7,905 nt of DNA from NCBI GenBank assembly GCA_003557805.1, contig PWNY01000432.1:1-7905 (forward strand), written 5' to 3'. Made by a program: the position numbers and the translations under genes. Below are positions 1 through 7,352 of the stretch, one piece after another (position 1 is the stretch's first letter; each line of letters opens with the position of its first letter). The stretch comes from Bacteroidales bacterium. Its GTDB lineage: Bacteria; Bacteroidota; Bacteroidia; Bacteroidales; UBA7960. Under the pieces are notes generated by a model that was not told the DNA's origin, made no database searches, and saw nothing but the letters and a program-made list of their open reading frames with translations.

Positions 1-447
1 GACCTGCCGCCCCTCTACATTTAACCTTTGCGTCATACGCCTGAGAAACAGCTGTTTGGTTATGGTTTCTACAGATGCCCGTAACTCCTTTGGGGTGAAG
101 GGTTTGGGAACAAAATCATATGCTCCCTGCCTTGTAGCCTTAACCGCAAGTTCCAAAGAGGCATAGGAGGTGATCATGACAACCACAACGTCAATACGCT
201 GTTCGTTAATGTATTCAAGCACTTCAATTCCCTGGATACCGGGGAGTTTGTTATCAAGAAGCACTATGTCCATTTTCTTGTTCTTGAGTATCTCAAGTGC
301 TTCTTCACCTGTTTCAGCAACATCCACATTAAAACCAAAATCTTCGTCCATGAAGGGAAAGCTTATGGTATAGTTCTCCATGATACGGCTCACCCCGCTC
401 CTTATTCCAGGTTCATCGTCAACAACCAGAAGATTCAGTTTTTCCAT
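1..447 (-). CDS. Response regulator receiver protein, 3' end missing (possible receiver-kinase hybrid)
   Basis: The first 149 codons are present; the gene runs off the left edge with no stop. The receiver domain spans about residues 4-130: acidic pair D10-D11 in VVDDEPG, phospho-acceptor D65 in LLDNKLPG, T93 in MITSYAS and K115 in VPKPF, so all residues needed for phosphorylation are there. About 13 extra residues (around 26-39, rich in Phe, Asp and Glu) sit between the first helix and second strand. After the domain the chain continues as a charged helix (FLRRMTQRLNVEGRQV). That kind of linker leads into a HisKA domain in some receiver-kinase hybrids, but an AAA+ or other output domain is equally open from what is visible. 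The ATG at 447 lies 5 bp after the preceding stop, so it is probably co-translated with the receiver protein and sensor kinase upstream, its likely phosphodonor pathway. Confidence 0.88.
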   Translation of the reverse strand, partial: MEKLNLLVVDDEPGIRSGVSRIMENYTISFPFMDEDFGFNVDVAETGEEALEILKNKKMDIVLLDNKLPGIQGIEVLEYINEQRIDVVVVMITSYASLELAVKATRQGAYDFVPKPFTPKELRASVETITKQLFLRRMTQRLNVEGRQV

Positions 448-452
448 GGTTT

Positions 453-851
453 TCAGATCTTCAGTAATTTGTTTATCTCCTTGTGAAGCTGGTCCATCCT
501 TATTCCTTTGTCAAGGAACAGCTCCGCCTTTATCCAGTCACGGTCTTCATCGGTGTTTACATCGAAAAGCATCCCGGTTTCCGAGGTTACAGCCGAAACT
601 ATAATAATTGGTACATCAGGATATTTTTCCTTTACCTTGTGGCAGAGTATGAAGCCGGTGTCCTGTTTTTCCATCATCAGGTCAAGGATTGCCAGGTCGG
701 GTTTTGTACGCTCTATAATGTCTTCGGCTTCCTTTTGCGTGCCTGCAGTCACCGTATCAAATCCCATATCCTTAACCCCAACCTTAAGCTGAAAGAGAAA
801 GTCCGCGTCATCATCAACGATCAGAATGGTCTTTTTTTCCTTTTTTAGCAT
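453..851 (-). CDS. Stand-alone response regulator receiver protein (CheY-like)
   Basis: This 132-residue protein is a single receiver domain with no output domain. The acidic cluster is D13-D14 (IVDDDAD), the phospho-acceptor is D57 (AILDLMM), the switch Ser is S86 (IIIVSAVT) and the conserved Lys is K115 (FLDKG). That Lys is followed by Gly instead of the usual Pro. The stretch before it (about 92-110, acidic, DVNTDEDRDW) is longer than in CheY, so the alpha4-beta5 face used for partner binding is unusual. It follows the sensory hydrogenase-kinase by 2 bp and precedes another receiver gene by 5 bp, so it most likely takes phosphate from that kinase and acts by protein contact or as a phosphorelay intermediate. 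An in-frame GTG at 857 would overlap the upstream stop as GTGA; I prefer the ATG at 851 because GTG starts are rare in Bacteroidota-like genomes. Confidence 0.9.
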   Translation of the reverse strand: MLKKEKKTILIVDDDADFLFQLKVGVKDMGFDTVTAGTQKEAEDIIERTKPDLAILDLMMEKQDTGFILCHKVKEKYPDVPIIIVSAVTSETGMLFDVNTDEDRDWIKAELFLDKGIRMDQLHKEINKLLKI

Positions 852-853
852 GA

Positions 854-2890
854 TCACGATGTTTTGTTATTATTTTTCTCATCTCCCGACCTTCGGGGCA
901 ATGAAACATAGAATGTGGTGCCAGTGGGCCCCTTGGCCGGATCATCATTCGAGTCAACCTTGATATTACCCCTGTGCATCTTGATAATCCCGTATATAAT
1001 CGGCAAACCGAGTCCTGTCCCCTGGCCTGTCTCCTTGGTGGTGAAAAAAGGTTCGAACATCTTCTCCATTATCTCTTTCGATATTCCCGTCCCGGTATCC
1101 CTTACCATGAAGTTCACCATACTGTCCCGGCTGTCATCATCCACGATAATTGATAGTTTACCCCCCCTGGGCATAGCATCGACAGCATTTTTAAACAGGT
1201 TCGAGAATACCTGGACCAACTGGTCATGGTCACATTCGATAATGGGGTTCTGATTGTTTATCCTTACGTCCAGATCCACACTCCCTGGAATCAATAAAGT
1301 CTTTAGGCTGTTGTTTATCAACCGCTTTACATTCACTTCATCGATTTTAAGCTTACTCTTTCTTGCAAAGTTCAACAAACCCCCTACAATCTTCTTGCAA
1401 CGGTCCGCCTGCTCCACTATCATTTTCAGGTCACGGTAAAACGGGGATGACGGATCCATGTCATCCAGCAGTATATGGCTGTACATTATGACAACCCCCA
1501 GGGGGTTATTGACCTCATGTGCGATACCTGCTGCCAGCTGCCCCATGGATGCAAGTTTTTCGCTCTGCTTGAGTGCAGCCTGGGTTGAGGCAAGTTTTTT
1601 GTTTGAAACATCCAGTTCCCTTATATATTCGTGCAGTTTCTCGATCGTATAAGGAAGGCACATCTCTGATTCGGCTATTCCCTGGATAATTGCAACGGCG
1701 TGTTCATAACAGGTGTCATACCCGCATGCCCCGCAGTTTAGTTCATCCTCAGGTTCCTTTTTACCGAACTTTTTAAGCACCTCGCGCACCTGTTCAGTTC
1801 TTGAAGGACTTGGAAAACGCTGGTCGTCTGCTATAAACTCCCGGCCCAGGTCCATTTTAAGGTATTTGTCAAGGTTCTTCTGCCACTGCTCCATATCGAT
1901 CAGGTCATACCTCCTTTTTGCAAAATCAGAGATATTCTTCCTTTTGAAGAAAAACTGTTTGCTGTGACTCATTCCCGGTCCGTTTATACAACCGTTGCAA
2001 CACAGCAGGTCAAACATTTTCGCTTCAAGGTACCCCTCCTCAAACTCCCTGAGAACCTCTATAATATCGCGCCTGCCTTCGGCCACTATGATCTCACCCT
2101 TTACAAAATCCTCCTCGAGGTCAACTGTCTGAAGCATACCGCCGCTTATCGGGAATATAGCCCCCTTTCCGGCTACCGGGGGATCAAACTCCTGTGGTTC
2201 GACATTCTCCTCGCTGATCTTCTTTTCATCAAACATCCGTCTGAGCTCCAAAAATGAGATCACTTCGTCTATAAGGCCATCAAACTGCTCATTTGCCGCT
2301 TCATGTTTTTTAGCAATGCAGGGCCCTATAAATACAATCCTGGTTTCATCCCCATACCTGTCCTTTATTACCTTGGCAGTGGCTATCATCGGTGATACCA
2401 CCGGCATGAGTGAATCGATTATCTGGGGGTGATGTTTTTCGACATAACTTACGATTGCAGGACAGGAAGTTGAAATAAGCGGCCTGTTCGGCTTTGACTC
2501 CAGCATCTCCTTGTACTTGTTCGCAACAAGCTCTGCTCCGAAAGCGACCTCACTTACATAGTCAAACCCAAGAGCCTTGATCATGCCGACAAAATGCCTG
2601 TAGTCCTTAATATCCGTAAACTCACCCGATATACTGGGTGCAATTATCGCAGCGACCTTGTGACGGCTGTTAAGGATGTGTTTAACCCTGTCAATTGAAA
2701 ACACAAACATTTTGGCATCCCGGCTGCAAACCCTTATGCAGTTACCACAGGCAATGCACCTTTCGGTTATGATCTCTGCCTGGCCATTCATTATTTTAAT
2801 TGCCTTTGCAGGGCATTCCCTGACGCAGGTATAGCAAACCTTGCACCTGTCCTTTACCGTATATATTATTTCACTCTGAACAGAGGCCAT
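854..2890 (-). CDS. Sensory-type [FeFe]-hydrogenase fused to a histidine kinase (HydS-like)
   Basis: A 678-residue, probably cytoplasmic protein with no membrane segment. Domains in order: two ferredoxin-type 4Fe-4S motifs (C16/19/22/26 and C45/48/51/55); an H-cluster domain (about 78-340); a four-Cys FeS domain of the PF04060 type (C386, C389, C394, C411); a helical linker (about 412-445); HisKA with H458 in GIAHEVNNPLG (HExxN type); and HATPase_c with N568, DTGTGI at 598-603, FEPFF and GTGLGL. H-cluster ligands are kept: C143 (TSCPA), C191 (GPCIAKK), C297 and C301 (CCNGC). The Cys that relays protons in catalytic enzymes is S142, and the Met before the second motif is Gly, as expected of sensory rather than fast catalytic forms. 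No PAS domain is recognisable. Inferred role: read H2 or redox state and phosphorylate the adjacent receivers. The ATG at 2890 starts inside the HydA tandem stop (TGATAATGG); a GTG at 2896 is the alternative. Confidence 0.93.
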   Translation of the reverse strand: MASVQSEIIYTVKDRCKVCYTCVRECPAKAIKIMNGQAEIITERCIACGNCIRVCSRDAKMFVFSIDRVKHILNSRHKVAAIIAPSISGEFTDIKDYRHFVGMIKALGFDYVSEVAFGAELVANKYKEMLESKPNRPLISTSCPAIVSYVEKHHPQIIDSLMPVVSPMIATAKVIKDRYGDETRIVFIGPCIAKKHEAANEQFDGLIDEVISFLELRRMFDEKKISEENVEPQEFDPPVAGKGAIFPISGGMLQTVDLEEDFVKGEIIVAEGRRDIIEVLREFEEGYLEAKMFDLLCCNGCINGPGMSHSKQFFFKRKNISDFAKRRYDLIDMEQWQKNLDKYLKMDLGREFIADDQRFPSPSRTEQVREVLKKFGKKEPEDELNCGACGYDTCYEHAVAIIQGIAESEMCLPYTIEKLHEYIRELDVSNKKLASTQAALKQSEKLASMGQLAAGIAHEVNNPLGVVIMYSHILLDDMDPSSPFYRDLKMIVEQADRCKKIVGGLLNFARKSKLKIDEVNVKRLINNSLKTLLIPGSVDLDVRINNQNPIIECDHDQLVQVFSNLFKNAVDAMPRGGKLSIIVDDDSRDSMVNFMVRDTGTGISKEIMEKMFEPFFTTKETGQGTGLGLPIIYGIIKMHRGNIKVDSNDDPAKGPTGTTFYVSLPRRSGDEKNNNKTS

Positions 2891-2892
2891 TA

Positions 2893-4617
2893 TCACTTCT
2901 TTTCGTCAAAACTGTTCTTTAGCCAATCACGGGCGGCTGCATTGCCGGGATCAAAACCGGAGTCACCAAACATTTTACCCAGGGAGGGGTTATCTGCCGG
3001 TGATTTTACCGGGCTCAGCTTCTCCATTTCAACACAGAAACGCTTCCTGGCCTTTACATTCTCAAAACCCCGGCTTATTGGCTGCCCACCTCCTCCTGCA
3101 CACCCTCCAAGACAAGCCATTACCTCGACATAGTGAATATCATCGCGGCCCTCTTCCTCAAGTTCCTGAAGGTATTTTTCAGCTTCCACAATACTGCTTA
3201 CCCATGCAAAACCAAGCTGCTCCTTGCCTATGGTAATTTTTGTCTCCCTTCTGATCGACTGGTTCTTAGGCAGGTTAAACCTGAAAGTATCCTTTTTGCT
3301 TCCGGCCGTCATGTTGAAGACCTGTCGCGCAACAGCTTCGGCCTTGCCTCCCGAATAGCCCAGTTTCCATGCAGCAGAGGAACAAACATCATATGGGCTG
3401 TCCACCTCCTCTTCCTCCATCTGTGACAGATCGAGACCAAAACTGCGCAACATTCTCAGAAGCTCCCTGACTGTAAGCACCGAATCCACTTCTGAAACCC
3501 CTTTGTGGGTATTCTTTTCCAGCGAGGCTTCATACTTCTTTGCAACACATGGCATCACGGCAACCGTATATATCCCCTCGATATCAGTTTTTTGATTTTC
3601 TGCATATAATGTCTTTAGCATTGTTCCCAAAACCTGCTGAGGGGATTTTGACAGTGACATATTATCCAGGGCGCCTGGCCTGAACTCCTCTGCATATCTG
3701 ACCCAGGATGGGCAGCAGGAGGATATTACTGGCAGGGGCTTTTCTGACTTAGCCTGAAGTACCTGTACAAGCCTGTGGGCATCTTCCAAAATGTTTATAT
3801 CATTTGCGAACCCAAGGTCAAAAACCCTGTCCGCACCGCATCTTTTCAGGGCAGATACAATTTTTTTCATGACATTGTCCCTGGGCCTCATATTAAGTTT
3901 CTCAGCCACTGAAGCTATTACCGAAGGGCTGATAAAGAACATCACCTTTTTCCTGTCTGAGGCAAGGGCTGCCTGAATCTTCTCAAGATGGGATATATCC
4001 AGGAGCGCAGCTGTCGGACACACCTGAATACATTGCCCGCAGTGAATGCAGCTTGATACATTCAGGCCCTGTCCAAATGCACTGTTCACCTTTGTTTTAT
4101 TGCCCCTTGAAATGAAATCTATTGCGGTGACAAGCTGTACCTCCTCACATATCCTGACACACCGGCTGCAAAGGACGCATTTTGCAGGGTCCCGTGCGAC
4201 GCTTGAGCTTGAATAGTCGGGGAAGAACCTGTTCTTTTCACCAAAATAGCGGCGCTCTCTCACATTCATCTCCCCTGCAAGCCACTGCAGTTCACAATCA
4301 CCGTTTCTCTGGCAGTAAAGACAGTCATCAGGATGATTTGACAGCAGCAGTTCGACAAGCGATTTCCTTGCGTGAATAACCCTGCGGGAGTTGGTCTTTA
4401 CTTTCATGCCCTCCTCAACAGGATATGAACAGGAAGTGATAAGGTCGCCCTTGCCCTCAACCTCAACAACGCAAAGACGGCATGCACCTGTTGGTGAAAA
4501 ACGGTTCATATGGCAAAGGGTGGGTATTCTGAACCCGTTCCTTTGCAATGCGCCCAGGAGCTTCTCACCTTCAAAGGCACCTATCTTCCTGTTATTTACC
4601 TCAATCTGAAAATCCAT
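2893..4617 (-). CDS. hydA: [FeFe]-hydrogenase catalytic subunit HydA
   Basis: A 574-residue catalytic subunit of a soluble NAD-linked hydrogenase. In order: a [2Fe-2S] domain (C35, C46, C49, C63); a His/Cys 4Fe-4S site (H95, C99, C102, C108); two ferredoxin 4Fe-4S motifs (C147/150/153/157 and C190/193/196/200); and the H-domain. The three H-cluster motifs are intact: SSCCPSW (proton-relay C301, ligand C302), MPCVAKKYE (ligand C357, K360) and MACLGGCAGGGGQP (ligands C502, C506). These separate it from NuoG, which lacks them. Length and domain order match clostridial CpI and HydA/HndD types. S321 matches the CpI relay Ser, but positions equivalent to E279, E282 and R286 are D279, R282 and V286, so the outer proton path differs. 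It starts 13 bp after hydB and ends in tandem stops at the sensor-kinase start. Reaction: H2 to 2 H+ plus 2 electrons, reversible; bifurcation is inferred from the partners. Confidence 0.96.
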   Translation of the reverse strand: MDFQIEVNNRKIGAFEGEKLLGALQRNGFRIPTLCHMNRFSPTGACRLCVVEVEGKGDLITSCSYPVEEGMKVKTNSRRVIHARKSLVELLLSNHPDDCLYCQRNGDCELQWLAGEMNVRERRYFGEKNRFFPDYSSSSVARDPAKCVLCSRCVRICEEVQLVTAIDFISRGNKTKVNSAFGQGLNVSSCIHCGQCIQVCPTAALLDISHLEKIQAALASDRKKVMFFISPSVIASVAEKLNMRPRDNVMKKIVSALKRCGADRVFDLGFANDINILEDAHRLVQVLQAKSEKPLPVISSCCPSWVRYAEEFRPGALDNMSLSKSPQQVLGTMLKTLYAENQKTDIEGIYTVAVMPCVAKKYEASLEKNTHKGVSEVDSVLTVRELLRMLRSFGLDLSQMEEEEVDSPYDVCSSAAWKLGYSGGKAEAVARQVFNMTAGSKKDTFRFNLPKNQSIRRETKITIGKEQLGFAWVSSIVEAEKYLQELEEEGRDDIHYVEVMACLGGCAGGGGQPISRGFENVKARKRFCVEMEKLSPVKSPADNPSLGKMFGDSGFDPGNAAARDWLKNSFDEKK

Positions 4618-4630
4618 ATGTCTGCTGTAA

Positions 4631-6667
4631 CTATTTTATTATTACCGCATTGAACTTGCAGGCGTCGTAACAGCTTCCGCAAGCTATACACTTATCCTGC
4701 ACAATGAAATGAGGATACCTGGGAGAGCCAATTATCGCATCAACTGGGCACTTCTTGAAGCATGCGGTGCATCCGGTACAGGCATCTACATCTATGGTAT
4801 ATATCCTAAGATCAGTGCAGACATTTGCATCACACCGCCTTTCAAATATATGAGCATCAAACTCCTCCTTGAAGTATTTCAGGGTGTTGAGGATCGGATT
4901 TGGCGAAGACTTCCCGAGCGAACAGAGTGATGTTTCGCTTATGACCCCGGCCAGGCTCCTGAGTTGCATTACCCCTTTGAAGCGCTCAAGGGTCTGGAAT
5001 GAATTGTTTTCAGCAGGGCGCCTGGTAACATTTTCCATAATTTCCAGCATACGGGCGGTACCCTCCCTGCACGGTATGCATTTACCGCAACTCTCCCGCT
5101 TGAAAAATGCAGTAAAATATTTTGCAAGGTCAACCATACATACTCCCCGGTCAAGGACTACAAAGGCTCCGCTGCCAAGTGCGGCACCGATCTTTTCAAG
5201 TTCACCGAAACTTACCCTGGTATCCAAATGGTCTTTTGTTATATAGCTGCCGCTGTTTATACCCAGTACAACTGCCTTAAAATTACCGGGAATATCTTCT
5301 TTCTTATCATTACTTTCACCGGGTGTCGCTGCATTATCATCACCTTCAGTATTTATGGAGTTCTTAAAACCTTCCTTGTCCTTTATCCCTCCAGCTATAT
5401 CAAGAAGTATCTCCCGGAATTTGATACCCATCGGGACTTCGGCTGTTCCATAATGCCTGATGCTTCCCGAAATGGTAAACAGCTTTGTGCCCTTGCTATC
5501 ACCATTGCCCGTCGCTGCAAACCAGTCAGGCCCTTTGTACATGATCAGCGGTATGTTGAAAAGAGTTTCAACATTGTTCACTATTGTCGGCTTGTCCCAC
5601 AACCCCCTTTCTGCAGGATAGGGAGGCTTGGATACAGGCATTGCCCTTTTACCCTCGATACTGTTGTTCAGGGCTGTCTCCTCACCGCATACAAAGGCCC
5701 TTGCCCCCCTTTTTACCACTATATTTATATTTACCCCAGAATCGAAGATGTTATGGCCTATAAGGCCGTAATTCCTGGCCTGCTCAATGGACTCTTCAAG
5801 CCTTTGTACAGCCAGGCTGAACTCCTCCCTGATGAATATATAAGCCCTGGTTGCACCGATTGCATAGGAAGTTATCAATACTGATTCAATAAGGCGGTGT
5901 GGGTTGCTCTCTATAATTGCCCTGTTCATATAGCTGCCGGGATCACTTTCAACAGCATTGCAAACAAGGAATTTCTGTTCACTGACACTATTGAGTGCAG
6001 CAGACAATTTCCTGCCTGTAGGATATCCGCCACCACCGCGCCCTCTCAGACCGCTCTTTGTGATCTCTTCACACACCTGTGCCGGGGTATATTTTGAAAT
6101 GGTATCTGTAAAGGCGCAATAACCCCCTTTTGCAATATAGCTTTCAACCGATACCGGGTCTAGCAGGCCGCAATGCTCCAGTAGAACCCTTTCCTGGTTT
6201 TTGAAGAACGGGTGGTCGCCAATTAGAGGAACCCCATCCCACTTCCTGAGTATCTGGTTCTCATACTGTCCGACAATGTCCAGCTCAGGAAGGTTGTCAT
6301 TGAGTATCTCGTCCAGAAGGCTCTCAACCCCCGATGCATAAACCCGAGAAAATGACAGCCTGTTTTTGCCGGGAAGCTGGATATCCACAAGGGGCTCTTC
6401 ACTGCATAATCCGTTACAGCCCCCCTCTATCAGTTCTGCATCAGTATCATGGTCTTTCAGGTACTCCCTTATGGCACTGAAAGTGCTTTCAGCACCTGCC
6501 ACCCTTCCACAGGTAGCCATGCCGACATATATCAGTGGCTTGTTTACCCTCTCTCCCGAAATATATGACAATGGCTTCCTCAAAGAGGTGTTTTTATCCC
6601 TTTCCGGATCCAGTAACACCTTGTTTACAAGGAACTCCTTTTTGTCTGATCCTTTTTCCGGTATCAT
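4631..6667 (-). CDS. hydB: NADH-binding flavoprotein subunit HydB (NuoF-like)
   Basis: A 678-residue diaphorase subunit expected to carry FMN, bind NAD(H) and pass electrons to HydA. Domains: an N-terminal thioredoxin-like domain (about 45-120; C53, C84, C88, so only three of the usual four Cys); an FMN/NADH domain with GLRGRGGGGYPTGRK at 207-220 and GEETAL at 328-333; an SLBB region; the NuoF 4Fe-4S site (ESCGKCIPC: C527, C530, C533, plus C582); a Cys pair C612/C617, a position I recall as part of a zinc site in bifurcating hydrogenases; and two C-terminal ferredoxin motifs (C630/633/636/640 and C660/663/666/670). The C-terminal clusters are typical of HydB/HndC and absent from respiratory NuoF. 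Oddities: V239 replaces the Asp of the NADE motif, INSGSYIT stands where GPSGG(C/F) is usual, and an acidic Asn-rich insert lies at about 434-462. The ATG at 6667 overlaps the hydC stop by 4 bp (ATGA). Confidence 0.95.
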   Translation of the reverse strand: MIPEKGSDKKEFLVNKVLLDPERDKNTSLRKPLSYISGERVNKPLIYVGMATCGRVAGAESTFSAIREYLKDHDTDAELIEGGCNGLCSEEPLVDIQLPGKNRLSFSRVYASGVESLLDEILNDNLPELDIVGQYENQILRKWDGVPLIGDHPFFKNQERVLLEHCGLLDPVSVESYIAKGGYCAFTDTISKYTPAQVCEEITKSGLRGRGGGGYPTGRKLSAALNSVSEQKFLVCNAVESDPGSYMNRAIIESNPHRLIESVLITSYAIGATRAYIFIREEFSLAVQRLEESIEQARNYGLIGHNIFDSGVNINIVVKRGARAFVCGEETALNNSIEGKRAMPVSKPPYPAERGLWDKPTIVNNVETLFNIPLIMYKGPDWFAATGNGDSKGTKLFTISGSIRHYGTAEVPMGIKFREILLDIAGGIKDKEGFKNSINTEGDDNAATPGESNDKKEDIPGNFKAVVLGINSGSYITKDHLDTRVSFGELEKIGAALGSGAFVVLDRGVCMVDLAKYFTAFFKRESCGKCIPCREGTARMLEIMENVTRRPAENNSFQTLERFKGVMQLRSLAGVISETSLCSLGKSSPNPILNTLKYFKEEFDAHIFERRCDANVCTDLRIYTIDVDACTGCTACFKKCPVDAIIGSPRYPHFIVQDKCIACGSCYDACKFNAVIIK

Positions 6668-7140
6668 ATACTGGCCTTATCTTTTTTCCTGATTGAAACA
6701 ACGATCTCTTTTAAAGAGTCCAGGGTGATATTTGTATAAAACTTATCATTTACCTGGATTAAAGGGGCCAGTCCGCATGCCCCCATGCAACTTACAACCT
6801 CCAGGCTGAAAAGACCATCCTCCCCTGTCTCTCCCTCGCTTACCTTTATCAGTTTCTCAAGTTCTTTCAGGATCGTTGATGCACCTGCCACATGGCACGC
6901 CGTGCCATGGCATAGCCTGAAATGGTGCCTGCCCCGGGAAGTAAAACGGAAGTTGTCATAAAAGGTGGCAACCCCGTAAATCTTGTTCTCACTCATCCCG
7001 AGATAACGCCCCACTTCGTTTATAACTTCAGATGACAGGTAACCAAACTCATCCTGAACTGCCTGGAGTATAGGAATAAGGTCCTCCCTTTTTTGATTAG
7101 GGAACTTCTGGAAAACCTTGTCAATATCAGTTGTATCCAT
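6664..7140 (-). CDS. hydC: [2Fe-2S] subunit HydC (NuoE-like)
   Basis: A 158-residue NuoE-family protein, first gene of the hyd operon. The N-terminal helical bundle (about 1-65) contains the family segments LQAVQDEFGYL and IYGVATFYDNF. The thioredoxin-like C-terminal half binds one [2Fe-2S] cluster through C77 and C82 (CHGTAC) and C118 and C122 (CMGAC), all present. In HydABC complexes this subunit sits beside the HydB flavin and helps route electrons. The ATG at 7140 gives the start MDTTDIDKVF; an in-frame GTG at 7146 would add two residues and is less likely. No Shine-Dalgarno sequence precedes it. The stop overlaps the hydB ATG, pointing to coupled translation and equal subunit amounts. 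A promoter candidate and a Rex-like dyad lie upstream. Confidence 0.95.
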   Translation of the reverse strand: MDTTDIDKVFQKFPNQKREDLIPILQAVQDEFGYLSSEVINEVGRYLGMSENKIYGVATFYDNFRFTSRGRHHFRLCHGTACHVAGASTILKELEKLIKVSEGETGEDGLFSLEVVSCMGACGLAPLIQVNDKFYTNITLDSLKEIVVSIRKKDKASI

Positions 7141-7155
7141 AAACACAATTGCGTG

Positions 7156-7173
7156 TTGATATTTTTTTCACAA
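7156..7173 (-). promoter_or_regulatory. Rex-like dyad in the hydC leader
   Basis: On the minus strand this reads TTGTGAAAAAAATATCAA. The left half TTGTGAAA matches a Rex operator half-site exactly (consensus TTGTGAA-N4-TTCACAA); the right half keeps A.CAA. It lies 16-33 nt before the hydC ATG and downstream of the promoter candidate, so a bound repressor would block the transcript. AT-rich sequence makes chance matches easy. Confidence 0.3.
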
Positions 7174-7200
7174 TATACAAGAAATTATTCACCTGATACA

Positions 7201-7222
7201 AAAAAAGCACCTAAAAAAGCAC
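7201..7222. repeat. Tandem 10-bp direct repeat, 12-bp period
   Basis: AAAAAAGCAC occurs at 7201-7210 and again at 7213-7222, separated by CT; a degraded third copy, AAAAGC, follows at 7225-7230. The copies lie in the predicted hydC 5' leader. The period is slightly over one helical turn, which would suit side-by-side binding of a dimeric regulator, but it may also be slippage in A-rich DNA. Confidence 0.45.
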
Positions 7223-7246
7223 ATAAAAGCTTATAAATCATTGAAA

Positions 7247-7276
7247 CAAAAATAAAAGAAAAATAGTCATATCAAT
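7247..7276 (-). promoter_or_regulatory. Candidate hyd operon promoter (Bacteroidota type)
   Basis: On the minus strand the -7 element TATTTTTG (7254-7247) fits the Bacteroidota consensus TAnnTTTG exactly. ATTG (7276-7273) lies 18 bp upstream, close to the -33 TTTG element. Transcription would start near 7240, giving a leader of about 100 nt that contains the direct repeats and the Rex-like dyad. Confidence 0.45.
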
Positions 7277-7352
7277 AGCAGGTATTGTCTGACCTGACGG
7301 AAACAAAAAAATGTTATTTAGACCAGTTCTTAAATAATACGTTATTATAAAG

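Noticed and set aside
483..848. 121-codon plus-strand open frame
   Set aside because: It is antisense to the stand-alone receiver gene, which has all receiver motifs; no family features on the plus strand.
2893..4617. Reading HydA as complex I subunit NuoG
   Set aside because: The N-terminal FeS domains are shared with NuoG, but all three H-cluster motifs follow, and no other complex I membrane or NuoB/C/D genes are present.
5228..5884. 218-codon plus-strand open frame
   Set aside because: It lies fully antisense to hydB, whose protein is well conserved; the translation has no recognisable domain and looks like a codon-bias shadow.
7201..7260. A/T-rich run as an intrinsic terminator
   Set aside because: There is no GC-rich stem next to the A or T runs, and both flanking units start here instead of ending.
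7331..7350. AATAA-TACG-TTATT inverted repeat in the spacer
   Set aside because: Only 5-bp A/T arms with mismatches on both sides; expected by chance in this composition and matching no operator I know.
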